Positions 41,892 to 49,718 of a stretch of 64,000 nucleotides of DNA are shown here, piece by piece. Made by a program: the position numbers and the translations under genes. The DNA comes from WLMZ01 sp031410915 (GTDB lineage Bacteria > Actinomycetota > Acidimicrobiia > Acidimicrobiales > Ilumatobacteraceae): assembly GCA_031410915.1 (NCBI GenBank), contig JANNZY010000217.1, forward strand, positions 3,734-67,733, read 5' to 3'. The notes beneath the pieces were generated by a model that was not told where the DNA came from, made no database searches, and saw only the letters and a program-made list of their open reading frames with translations. Every line of letters starts with the position of its first letter. Position 1 is the first letter of the stretch.

Positions 41892-43337
41892 TCAGGCGCC
41901 GGCATCAGCGCCGGCTTCGGCCTCCGCTTCGTCGACAGTAGGGACCACATCCGACTCGTCGTTGTTGCGCTTCTTGCGCATCTCTCGGTAGTCCTTTGCG
42001 CCGCCCTCTTCCGGTTCGACCTCGAGCGTGACACCGTCGATCGCGACGACGCGCAGCGAGTCGCCCGGCCGCAACGGTGTGGCCCGGTTGGTGCGCGCCC
42101 GCCACCGCCCCCCGGCGACCTCGGCTACGCCCTCCGGGTTGATCTCGGCCAGCGCTGTGCCCAACTCGCCGATCATCCATTCGCGGCCCACCGTCGGCGT
42201 GGCAAAGCGCGTCCGGACCATCGACGGCATGCCGACGACGAACGTGAGCAGGACGCCACCGATGCCGGCCACGAGCGTGATCCACGACGGCCGCAGGTCG
42301 GTGCCGAGCACATCGCTGTACAGGAACCACGACCCGCCGGTGAACAGCACGAAACCCACGCCGGTCCACAGGCGCGGGATGCCAACCTGCACGTCGATCG
42401 CGAACGCGAACATCGAGGCGATGATGGCTCCGACGGCGAAGCCGTTGACCGGTAGTGCGCTGAGCCCGTAGCAGGCCAGCACCGCGCTGGCCGCGCCGAC
42501 GACACCGGCCACACCGACGCCGGCAGTGAAGAACTCGAAGATCAACAGCGCGAGGCCGATGATGAACAGCAGATAGGCAACGGCCGGGCTGCTGACCGTG
42601 TGCAGCAACTGGTTGACGAGACCGAGCTTGAAGAAGCGCACGAGCGTCGCGTTGTTCTGGGCCTGGCCTTGATCGTTGAAGTCGGCGGTGACGGTGTCGA
42701 GCACCGTGCCGCGCAACGTGAGTCCGTCCATGGCCAGCACCATGTTCTTGATCGCCGGCACGCCTTCGTCGGTGGTGTCCAACTTCAGTGCGCGAGAGCT
42801 GCGCGCGTCCTGGAACCCGATGGCCTTGGTCTGCATCCGCTCGGTGGCGACGCCGAAGGACACCTCGACGCCCTCGACCTGGAGCGGGGTGCCGTACTTG
42901 CCGATGTGCGCGCCGGGGGCCATGGCCGTGACATCGGCGGCGGCGAGCAGTTGCGCGCCGAGCCCGGTGAGGTTCGCGCCCGATGGGCCGACCCAGATGC
43001 CGATCGGGACGGGCGAGTCGCGCAGCAGCTCCATCACGTCGGCGATGCGCTCGCGACCGACCACGGCGGCGTCGGAGTTGATCTGCAGGATCAACGCCTG
43101 TGAGCCGTTCGACTCTGCTTCGTCGATGGCGGTGCCGATCTCGTCGATCAGGATCTCGTCGATCAGGCCACTGACCTGCACCACGTCGACAGGCGCGAGA
43201 TCGGCCGCGTCGGTGCTCGTCTCGGTGACCGTCGTCGCGCCGGGATCGGTGTCCGGCGGGGTGCCGGCCTGCGCCGGCGGGGTGAGCAGACCCAGCCCGG
43301 CCGCGACAGCCAGGAAGATGATCGCTAGTCTGCGCAA
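41892..43337 (-). CDS. Long NfeD-type membrane protein (ClpP-class protease-like)
   Basis: A 481-aa protein. It has a signal peptide (RRLAIIFLAVAAG to TPPAQA), a ClpP/crotonase-like serine-protease-type domain (about residues 60-235), four to five membrane segments and a C-terminal NfeD OB-fold domain. Where stomatin-cleaving homologues have the catalytic Ser in AASAG, this one reads ANLTG, so proteolytic activity is doubtful. TTG 43337 is chosen because it has GGAGG 6 bases upstream and starts a clean signal peptide. The longer GTG start at 43367 would overlap the divergent ATPase gene. Long NfeD proteins usually pair with a flotillin/stomatin-like gene; none is adjacent. Confidence 0.82.
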   Translation of the reverse strand: MRRLAIIFLAVAAGLGLLTPPAQAGTPPDTDPGATTVTETSTDAADLAPVDVVQVSGLIDEILIDEIGTAIDEAESNGSQALILQINSDAAVVGRERIADVMELLRDSPVPIGIWVGPSGANLTGLGAQLLAAADVTAMAPGAHIGKYGTPLQVEGVEVSFGVATERMQTKAIGFQDARSSRALKLDTTDEGVPAIKNMVLAMDGLTLRGTVLDTVTADFNDQGQAQNNATLVRFFKLGLVNQLLHTVSSPAVAYLLFIIGLALLIFEFFTAGVGVAGVVGAASAVLACYGLSALPVNGFAVGAIIASMFAFAIDVQVGIPRLWTGVGFVLFTGGSWFLYSDVLGTDLRPSWITLVAGIGGVLLTFVVGMPSMVRTRFATPTVGREWMIGELGTALAEINPEGVAEVAGGRWRARTNRATPLRPGDSLRVVAIDGVTLEVEPEEGGAKDYREMRKKRNNDESDVVPTVDEAEAEAGADAGA

Positions 43338-43343
43338 CGAGAG

Positions 43344-43353
43344 CCTCCGGAGG
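43344..43353. promoter_or_regulatory. Palindromic Shine-Dalgarno shared by two divergent genes
   Basis: CCTCCGGAGG reads GGAGG on both strands. On the plus strand it lies 4 bases before GTG 43358 (ATPase); on the minus strand it lies 6 bases before TTG 43337 (NfeD-type). The two start codons are only 20 bases apart. Confidence 0.6.
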
Positions 43354-43357
43354 GCGA

Positions 43358-44227
43358 GTGGATTCACGGCAATTCTTCGGCGCGGCCCGGCTGGTCATCG
43401 TGGCCGGGAAGGGCGGCGTCGGCAAGACAACGGTAACTGCTGCGCTCGCTCGCGCGGCAGCCGATGTCGGACTTCACGTCCTCGCCGTCGAGCTCGAGGG
43501 CAAGCCTGCCCTGGCCGAAGTCCTCGCCGGCACCGATGTGGAAGTGACCACGATCACGGCATCCGAGGCGCTCGCCGACTACCTCGACGACCACGGGCTG
43601 AAGCGCGTGTCGAAGCGACTTGCGTCGAGCGGCATCATCGATGTCGTCGCGACGGCTGCGCCAGGCATCGACGACATCGTGGTGCTCGGCAAACTGAAAC
43701 AGCTGGAGACGCTCGGCACCTACGACTTGATCGTGGTCGACGGTCCCGCCGCGGGCCACGCGGTCACGTTCCTGCTGTCGGCCCGGGGTCTGCTCGACAC
43801 GGTGCGCGGCGGGCCGATCCGCAAGCAGGCCCAGGACGTGCTCGACATGTTCAACGACCCGCAACGCTGCCAGGTGCTGCTCGTCTCGTTGCCCGAGACC
43901 ACACCGATCAACGAGCTGATCGAGACGGCCTACGCGGTCGAGGAGAAGGTCGGCGTGCAGCTCGGCCCGGTCATCATCAACGGCGTGGACCGCGGCGACC
44001 CCATCGTCGTCTCAGCGGCCGGCAGTGCACCCGACGAGTTGCTGGCTGCGGCGGAGTTCCGCAACCACCGCCGTGCCGCGCAGCAGGCCGAACTCGCCCG
44101 GCTCAGCAACGATCTCGCGCTGACGCAGATGGTCTTGCCGCAACTGCCCGTTGCAGGCGTCACCGCCGACGATCTCGGCGCGCTCGCCGCAGCGTTGGTC
44201 GAACAGCTCGGGCTGCTCGCCGGATGA
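43358..44227 (+). CDS. ArsA/Get3-like ATPase, first of pair
   Basis: A 289-aa SIMIBI-class ATPase. The deviant Walker A is GKGGVGKTT at residues 17-25, an AVELEGKPALAEVL segment follows, and IVVDGPAAGHA is switch II. In arsenite pumps and Get3 such ATPases work as dimers; here the second, dissimilar subunit is encoded immediately downstream, suggesting a heterodimer. The layout matches the paired ATPases Rv3679/Rv3680 of Mycobacterium next to a whiB gene (established neighbourhood; same order inferred here). No ArsB channel is nearby. Confidence 0.88.
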   Translation: MDSRQFFGAARLVIVAGKGGVGKTTVTAALARAAADVGLHVLAVELEGKPALAEVLAGTDVEVTTITASEALADYLDDHGLKRVSKRLASSGIIDVVATAAPGIDDIVVLGKLKQLETLGTYDLIVVDGPAAGHAVTFLLSARGLLDTVRGGPIRKQAQDVLDMFNDPQRCQVLLVSLPETTPINELIETAYAVEEKVGVQLGPVIINGVDRGDPIVVSAAGSAPDELLAAAEFRNHRRAAQQAELARLSNDLALTQMVLPQLPVAGVTADDLGALAAALVEQLGLLAG

Positions 44228-44234
44228 ACGCCGC

Positions 44235-45353
44235 ATGAATGCCATCGCCACGGTCGTCCGCGACGCCGAGATCATCGTCACCTGTGGGTCCGGAGGCGTC
44301 GGCAAGACCACCGCAGCAGCTGCCATCGCACTGCACGCCGCGTCGACCGGCAAGCGGGTCGTGGTCGTCACCATCGATCCGGCACGACGCCTGGCCGACG
44401 CGTTCGGTCTGGCGGGTGGCCTCGGCAACGAGCCGACGCGGGTCGACCTCGGCGACGCGCCGGTCAACACGACGGGCGAGCTGTGGGCGATGATGCTCGA
44501 CCCGACGACCACGTTCGACGGCCTCGTCCGCCAGTACGCAGAGTCACCCGAACGCGCCGAACGGATCCTGGCCAATGCGTTCTACCGCAACATCGCCGGC
44601 GCGCTGTCCGGCACGCAGGAGTACATGGCCGCTGAGAAGCTGTTCCAACTGCATCGCGACGACCGCTTCGACCTCGTCGTCGTCGACACACCGCCGAGCC
44701 GCAACGCGCTCGACTTCCTCGATGCGCCGGCCACGCTGACCCGCTTCATCAACCACCGCCTGTTCCGGCTGATGATGCTGCCCGCTCGCGGTGGGCTGAA
44801 GGTGCTCAACATCGCGGCTCAACCGGTGCTGCGCACGATCGGTAAGGTCGTCGGCGGCGACGTGCTCGCCGACGCGATCGCGTTCTTCCAAGCGTTCGAG
44901 GGCATGGAGGCCGGATTCCGCGATCGCGCCGACTCCGTGTCAGCGCTGCTGCACTCGTCGGTGACGAGCTACGTGCTCGTCGCGTCGCCGCGGCGCGACA
45001 CGGTGGATGAGGCGAGCTACCTGGCCGGCCGCCTGATCGAGTCGAAGCTGCCCGTTGCAGCCGTCATCATCAACCGGTTGCAACCCCGCTTCGGTGCGTC
45101 GACCGCGGCCGAGGCCGCAGCCCATGCCGAGGCGCAGGCGATCACGCAGCCCGCCCTCGCCGCGCTGTGGCGCAACCTGGCCGAGCTGGGCGCACTGGCC
45201 GATGCCGAAGAAGCCGTCGTCGAACCACTCGTCGCCGCCACCGATCCCGACGCCGTCCGCCGCGTGCCGCTGCTGCGCGACGACGTGCACGACCTCGGTG
45301 GCCTGCACGACATCGCCGGCCATCTCTTCGGGCCGGACAGAGTCGTCCGGTAG
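44235..45353 (+). CDS. ArsA/Get3-like ATPase, second of pair
   Basis: A 372-aa partner ATPase with GSGGVGKTT at residues 18-26 (Ser in place of the signature Lys at the second position, so the deviant Walker A Lys is missing). VVTIDPARRLADAFGL is switch I-like and VVVDTPPSRNALDFL switch II. A helical domain around residues 150-230 could bind a client or membrane. The ATG lies 7 bases after the first ATPase. Loss of the signature Lys suggests division of labour in a heterodimer (inference). Confidence 0.87.
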   Translation: MNAIATVVRDAEIIVTCGSGGVGKTTAAAAIALHAASTGKRVVVVTIDPARRLADAFGLAGGLGNEPTRVDLGDAPVNTTGELWAMMLDPTTTFDGLVRQYAESPERAERILANAFYRNIAGALSGTQEYMAAEKLFQLHRDDRFDLVVVDTPPSRNALDFLDAPATLTRFINHRLFRLMMLPARGGLKVLNIAAQPVLRTIGKVVGGDVLADAIAFFQAFEGMEAGFRDRADSVSALLHSSVTSYVLVASPRRDTVDEASYLAGRLIESKLPVAAVIINRLQPRFGASTAAEAAAHAEAQAITQPALAALWRNLAELGALADAEEAVVEPLVAATDPDAVRRVPLLRDDVHDLGGLHDIAGHLFGPDRVVR

Positions 45354-45364
45354 AGTCGGCCACC

Positions 45365-45790
45365 GTGCACGTCTTGCTCGCAACCGACGCCCAGTGGGTG
45401 ACCGACGACGTCGTGGCCGCGCTGGCCAGCCCCGACACAAACTTCACCGTCTGCAGCAACGGGCGCGACGTCACCGCCGTGGTCAAGCGGGGTACGCCCG
45501 ACATCGCCATCCTCGATCTGCAGAGCGGTTCGATGGGCGGCATGGCGGTCACGATGAACCTGCGCCTCGACGAGTCCGGTGGCCTGGCCGACCACGTGCC
45601 GGTGCTGATGCTGCTCGACCGCGAGGCCGACGTCTTCCTCGCCCGGCGCAGCGGCGCCGACGCCTGGCTGGTCAAGCCGATCAACCCGCTGTCGCTGCAG
45701 AAGGCGGTCCGCGACATCCTCGATCCGCCTGCACCGGCACCGGTTGTCGAGGCAGAAACGGCTGAGGAAGAGCCCGCACCCGCGGGATAA
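45365..45790 (+). CDS. Receiver-domain protein without output domain
   Basis: A 141-aa CheY-like protein. The phosphoacceptor Asp is in IAILDLQSGS and the conserved Lys in WLVKPINPLS, with a Pro/Glu/Ala-rich tail after residue 118. The N-terminal acidic pair is weak (LLATDAQ). There is no DNA-binding domain or adjacent kinase. GTG 45365 is 11 bases after the second ATPase, so it is probably in the same operon. It ends 16 bases before tRNA-Pro. Confidence 0.75.
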   Translation: MHVLLATDAQWVTDDVVAALASPDTNFTVCSNGRDVTAVVKRGTPDIAILDLQSGSMGGMAVTMNLRLDESGGLADHVPVLMLLDREADVFLARRSGADAWLVKPINPLSLQKAVRDILDPPAPAPVVEAETAEEEPAPAG

Positions 45791-45803
45791 CATCGTCGAG
45801 CAC

Positions 45804-45880
<77 letters not shown>

Positions 45881-45883
45881 CGG

Positions 45884-45922
45884 AACTAGCACGTCAGGGC
45901 TTTGGCTCTGACGATGCTAGTT
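45884..45922 (+). terminator. Hairpin after tRNA-Pro
   Basis: AACTAGCA-CGTCAG pairs with CTGACG-(A)-TGCTAGTT: a 14-bp stem with one bulged A around a 10-base loop, starting 4 bases after the tRNA. Only a weak T-rich tail follows. A transcription stop is likely; a relic recombination arm is possible. Confidence 0.5.
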
Positions 45923-46043
45923 CGTCTCGTTGTTCTGGATTGGTCCACGATTGGTCCCGAGAGTCGCAGCTGACCCACGGTCGGCTCCGAGCAACGGACG
46001 CTCCGTGCGAGCGCACGACCCAGGGCCGCGATGATGGTGCCTG

Positions 46044-46417
46044 ATGGATGAGGTGCCTGCCGTATCGTGGCTGCCGGATTCTGAGCAGCCGGAGCGGTTG
46101 TGGGACTGGGACGGGCAGCGCTGGACCGAACACGTGAGCACCGACCTTGTTCAAGGCGTCGGCCGTCTCGACGCTTACTAGGGACAGCGACGGCAGTACG
46201 CCGTCGTGAGCATCGGTTCCTTCGGACAGATGGAGCGAATGCAACGCGTGCTCGGGTCCGCTGGTTCCGAGAGCTGGGAGCTCGTCGCCATCTACGCAAG
46301 GCGTCGAATTGGTTTCAGGGCATTGAGGAGGGATTCATGCTGCTGAAGCGTCCGGTGGACTCCGGCCTTGAACTGCAAGATGAGCAGTGGTGCCTCACGA
46401 TGAACCTCGGGGCGTAG
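46044..46417 (+). pseudogene. Broken DUF2510 plus DUF4177-like gene
   Basis: From ATG 46044, 45 codons encode a DUF2510-type segment (SWLPDSEQPERLWDWDGQRW) and stop at TAG 46179-46181. The same frame then continues as a coherent domain (YAVVSIGSFGQMERM, then WELVAIY). At about 46296 the frame shifts by one missing base, and the rest (KASNWFQGIEEGFMLLKRPV to the stop at 46417) is read in another frame. Reading across both lesions restores one protein of about 124 residues. One nonsense and one frameshift mutation therefore disable it, unless the assembly is wrong. It lies 160 bases from tRNA-Pro. Confidence 0.75.
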
Positions 46418-46421
46418 GCCC

Positions 46422-46660
46422 GTGATCGACAAGTACGGCCCACTACGCCAACGTCTCGCTGGTGCCGACCGGACACGACCGCGTCGGTTGCCTCTCACCG
46501 ACTCGGCCCTCTTGTCGCTGGTCTTCCTGCATCCGCTCGGAACCATCGCTCGTGGCCGGGACAACTCGCCCGGCAGTCCACGGTCCGATGCCAGGCTCGG
46601 TCAAGGGTGGATCGTCCAGGGGGTCGACGTCAACGCTGGCTGGGTTGAATTCGCTGTTGG
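46422..46660 (+). pseudogene. Decayed small winged-helix-like (DUF7662-type) gene
   Basis: GTG 46422 opens DKYGPLRQRLAG, and the same frame later reads SDARLGQGWIVQGVDVNAGW, both typical of short actinobacterial proteins of this type. Between them the expected LPASARNHRSW is present but in a different frame (about 46529-46561), so two compensating frameshifts interrupt the gene. The open frame after about 46660 shows no domain. The family name is from memory of such proteins and is tentative; the frame conflict is visible directly. Confidence 0.5.
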
Positions 46661-46948
46661 TGTTCCGGCATCCCGGGCTCGAGCCGTCGGGCCAGCCAAG
46701 CGATCAGCGCCGGTCACCCCTCGGACCGTCGGCCGGATGGCGCTGATGGACGGATCACAAATGCTCGACCAGACACTTCTTCAAACGCCTCGGGTCGCTT
46801 ATGAACCTCGCGCCCGCAATGTAAGACGCCTCAGCAGCGGAGCGCGTTTCGATCGCTCAAAGGGGGAACAAGTCGGCTGTTCGAGCCTGGTTCGGGCAGC
46901 GGCCAAACCGATGTGGGGTACGATCCGGCACGGCGAATTGGGGAGACT
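46661..46948. other. Gap without recognisable gene
   Basis: The frame from 46422 stays open to 46991, but its translation here is Arg/Ser-rich and gives no domain or coding pattern. No tRNA, repeat or clear promoter was seen. Confidence 0.5.
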
Positions 46949-47368
46949 ATGGGTGATGAGACGAATCGGTTCGACGAGTTTGCCGAGCTAATCAAACGGC
47001 TCGTCGCGATGGCCGACTCCAATCTGAAGGACGCGCGTGCCCAGCTTGCCTCGGCGAAGGCAACGGTCGACGCAGCCGAGCAGGATCAGGCGGCGGTTTC
47101 CCGCGAGGAGCTGGTTGAAGCCAAGCGTCAGGTTGAGGCGGCAAGCGAACAGGTGAACACGAGTGCAAATGCCAACATGGAGTTCAATCGGCAGCTCAAG
47201 CTGGCGAGCGCGGCCTGGGACGGTACAGCGCCGCAGCGATCGCTCCCTATCCGCAACGATGCGGTGGTGAGATTGCTCTGGTACGCGGCCGATCTTGGTG
47301 ACAGTGGACTGCCACAGACCCTCGATTTCTTGACAAGGACGAAGCCCGGATGGGCCAAGCCGACCTGA
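46949..47368 (+). CDS. Unknown coiled-coil protein, island gene A
   Basis: A 139-aa soluble protein. Residues about 10-95 form a continuous charged helix (LIKRLVAMADSNLKDARAQL, EELVEAKRQVEAASEQVNTS), followed by a compact C-terminal part (NDAVVRLLWYAADLGDSGLP). ATG 46949 or GTG 46913 may be the start; GGGAG lies close before the ATG. It is the first of three plus-strand genes in the accessory segment with similar style. I do not recognise the family. Confidence 0.6.
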   Translation: MGDETNRFDEFAELIKRLVAMADSNLKDARAQLASAKATVDAAEQDQAAVSREELVEAKRQVEAASEQVNTSANANMEFNRQLKLASAAWDGTAPQRSLPIRNDAVVRLLWYAADLGDSGLPQTLDFLTRTKPGWAKPT

Positions 47369-47608
47369 CGACCCGACTCGATTCCTCGGCATCGGTGACA
47401 GGCGACTCGCTCGCATACACCGAGTGATGGCAATCGGCGCCGAATCGCTGCTTGTCGAGACAGCTCGCCTGAGGTGCGCCCGGTTCGCCTCGATGACGGG
47501 AAGGGTCCGCAGCAAGGCGACGATTGCTGCTGGGTTCTCGGACCACTACCGCATCCGTCATAATGGCGAGTGGCCCCACCGCTCGGTGGCCGAACGAAGG
47601 GACAGCAC

Positions 47609-47983
47609 ATGTCTGATGGAGATAAGACGCTGCCAGCCAAGCCGGCCACCAGTGTGCCGCAGGGCAAGGATTCGTGGCAGGCAAAGTTGCTTGAGTATGC
47701 GCATCAGCTGACGGTGCTCAAGGTGTTGACGTATATCGGCAACGCCGAGGTTGAGCTCGATCCGGACGGTCTGATCGGCAGAATCCAGGTGACCGACGGC
47801 GGGAAGTCGATCGTGACGGTGCTCAACCTCGTCGGTGGCGACATCACGAACGTCATTCCAGACGAGGTCAAGAACGACACTGGACTTCGAGATTTCCACG
47901 CGTCGCAGGTCGAGAAGGCGTCAGCGGTCTTGCCGAACAATCTCAGGCTGCTCGGCGAATTCATCGACAAGATCTTCGACTGA
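47609..47983 (+). CDS. Unknown small protein, island gene B
   Basis: A 124-aa protein. The first helix is hydrophobic (SWQAKLLEYAHQLTVLKVLT), followed by an alternating strand region (AEVELDPDGLIGRIQVTDGG, SIVTVLNLVGGDITNVIP) and a C-terminal helical end (LRLLGEFIDKIFD). GAAGGGA precedes ATG 47609 at good spacing. It ends 9 bases before the next gene, so the two are surely co-transcribed. The fold and function are unknown; tight coupling to a membrane protein suggests a partner or regulator. Confidence 0.7.
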   Translation: MSDGDKTLPAKPATSVPQGKDSWQAKLLEYAHQLTVLKVLTYIGNAEVELDPDGLIGRIQVTDGGKSIVTVLNLVGGDITNVIPDEVKNDTGLRDFHASQVEKASAVLPNNLRLLGEFIDKIFD

Positions 47984-47992
47984 GTCTCGCCT

Positions 47993-49234
47993 ATGGCTGC
48001 CAGCGAGCGCTTTGCGGAGGACTTGCTGCAGGATCTTCTCACCTTCCGTGTCGAAACACTCGTGTTAGAGCGCCCGGTGAATGGGAGAGTCGTCCGAGAA
48101 GAAGTTCGTCGTCCAGCGCCACCGTCGGACCCGTTGCAGCTGATGGCCGAGGTCGTCGACGCGAGCACCCGCTGGGTGCGAAACGCGTCAACTGGCTTCG
48201 CGGACGTCGGGGATCGGGCGCCGCCTTGGAACGGCAGCTCGGAGGAGCTGCTGGCGTTGGCTGAGGAGGCCGACCGGCTGGCCACCAGTGCACGACGGGT
48301 GACCGCCGAGTCGCGACAGCTGCCGGCCGAGACGATCGACCCGGAGGTTGCTGCGCGCACAGGCGACGCCCTACGGCTAGTGGCTTCCATACGAGCGAGC
48401 AACGGCACGTTCCGTCAGGACGTCGACCGCCGGGCGGCCGCCGTCCAGGCCGTCGACCATCGAACAATGCGCCGGCTCGCCAGGTTCTGGGAGTTGGGTG
48501 ACCGCTCAGTGTGGTGTCGGACCACAATGCGCCTGGACGGCGACATTGCGACGATTCTGCGCGTCCACGCGCCAGAATCCAAGCCGATCGAAACGGCGCA
48601 TACGACGCTGGTGCTGGCGGCAATGGGTCATTGGGAACTACTGATCCTTGCCGTCGGGACAGCAGTTCAGCTCGTCGGCGGATTGGTCGCAGGGCCGCGC
48701 CGTTGGATCCGGCGGCGTCCCCGACGACTTCCCAAGTCCTCGGCGCCGTTCCTGCTGGCGGCGGCGAAGACACCGGGACCGCGAGAGCTAATCCGTCGGG
48801 TGATTCGGCTGCTCTCACTCGGCCGAGTCGTGTTTGAATCGCCCGCGCCGGGGTCGTCCGCCGAGGTGCGAACGATGGTCCTGGCCAGCGGCGACATTGA
48901 GACCTCCATTCGCGCACACGGCGTTGCCGAGGGACTGCTCGTTGCGCACATCGAGTCGGTCACACGCTGGCTCGCAGAACTGGAAGCGGGCTTTCGGCGT
49001 TGGAGATCGATCTTGGCGATTGTCCCCGCCGTTATCGTCACGGCTTCGGCGCTGCCCACATTCGTCGGCGACTTAACACCAAGCGTTTCGGCCCTACGCG
49101 GACTGATCCTACGGACACTCGTCATCGGCGTCGCTGCCCGAATAGGTCGCGTCACAGTCCGACGCTGGATTCGGCGCAAGCTGACACAGCTGGTGGGCCA
49201 CGCTCAGGACGACGTCGAGGTAGCCGGCTCCTGA
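47993..49234 (+). CDS. Unknown membrane protein, island gene C
   Basis: A 413-aa protein. The N-terminal 180 residues are soluble and mainly helical (LLQDLLTFRVETLVLERPVN at the start). A hydrophobic stretch at about 205-230 (LILAVGTAVQLVGGLVAG) is followed by a very basic segment (GPRRWIRRRPRRLPK). A further hydrophobic pair occurs near 340-385 (SILAIVPAVIVTASALPTFV and LRGLILRTLVIGVAARIG), with a short tail. The topology suggests a membrane anchor with cytosolic coiled domains. No catalytic motif is visible. It forms a unit with gene B and perhaps A, and is followed by recombinase-type sequences. Confidence 0.7.
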   Translation: MAASERFAEDLLQDLLTFRVETLVLERPVNGRVVREEVRRPAPPSDPLQLMAEVVDASTRWVRNASTGFADVGDRAPPWNGSSEELLALAEEADRLATSARRVTAESRQLPAETIDPEVAARTGDALRLVASIRASNGTFRQDVDRRAAAVQAVDHRTMRRLARFWELGDRSVWCRTTMRLDGDIATILRVHAPESKPIETAHTTLVLAAMGHWELLILAVGTAVQLVGGLVAGPRRWIRRRPRRLPKSSAPFLLAAAKTPGPRELIRRVIRLLSLGRVVFESPAPGSSAEVRTMVLASGDIETSIRAHGVAEGLLVAHIESVTRWLAELEAGFRRWRSILAIVPAVIVTASALPTFVGDLTPSVSALRGLILRTLVIGVAARIGRVTVRRWIRRKLTQLVGHAQDDVEVAGS

Positions 49235-49339
49235 CAAGAGATCGACTGTGAACTCCACCGCACGCTCGCTCGTGTCTTCGTGCAGATCGCCAAAGGCACG
49301 CTCGCTGCAGAACAAGCTGCCGCAGCCGACTCAGCCGCT

Positions 49340-49415
49340 GCCGCACGCCGGGCTCGAACCAGCGTCGTCCGTCCGACACCAAGTAGCGCTGCGATCTCAG
49401 TCAGGTTGTATCCGG
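49340..49415 (-). pseudogene. Fragment of recombinase-type helix-turn-helix
   Basis: The minus strand encodes GYNLTEIAALLGVGRTTLVR, almost identical to the end of the intact HTH gene at 49662-50060 (GLNLTEVAALLGVGRTTLVR), without the rest of that protein. A 29-bp stretch (49358-49386) is identical to 49690-49718. It is a truncated duplicate. Confidence 0.65.
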
Positions 49416-49457
49416 CTCTTCGGATTTCAGGGTGTGATCCGGTAGAGGAGTGACCAG

Positions 49458-49718
49458 TTGGTGCGGCCAGCACCTGGCGGTGGCTACATGCTGCCGGTCC
49501 AGCGTCGCGTGATCGCTGGGCGCGGTGGCAAGCCCGACCGGATTATCAGCATCCGGGGTGTTCGCCGCGACCCGTCGGACTACCCGAAGCTGGCCCGCGC
49601 CCTGATCGAAGTCGCTCGGCAGATTCAAGCGGAAGAAGACGCAGCCAAGGCCAAGGATGAATCAGCTTCGCGCCGACCGCCGCGCCCGCACCAGCGTCGT
49701 CCGTCCGACACCAAGTAG
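49458..49718 (+). CDS. Small basic protein between HTH copies
   Basis: An 86-aa protein starting TTG 49458 with GAGGAG 7 bases upstream. The core GGKPDRIISIRGVRRDPSDY and LARALIEVARQIQAEEDAAK looks like a short conserved actinobacterial protein often found near such recombinase-type HTH genes (from memory, tentative). Its last residues and stop are antisense to the intact HTH gene, lying in the 29-bp repeat. A small partner of a mobile element is a plausible role. Confidence 0.55.
   Translation: MVRPAPGGGYMLPVQRRVIAGRGGKPDRIISIRGVRRDPSDYPKLARALIEVARQIQAEEDAAKAKDESASRRPPRPHQRRPSDTK

Noticed and set aside
46179..46181. Recoded stop codon in the DUF2510-like gene
   Set aside because: The codon is TAG, not the UGA used by SelB, and a separate frameshift downstream indicates ordinary decay.
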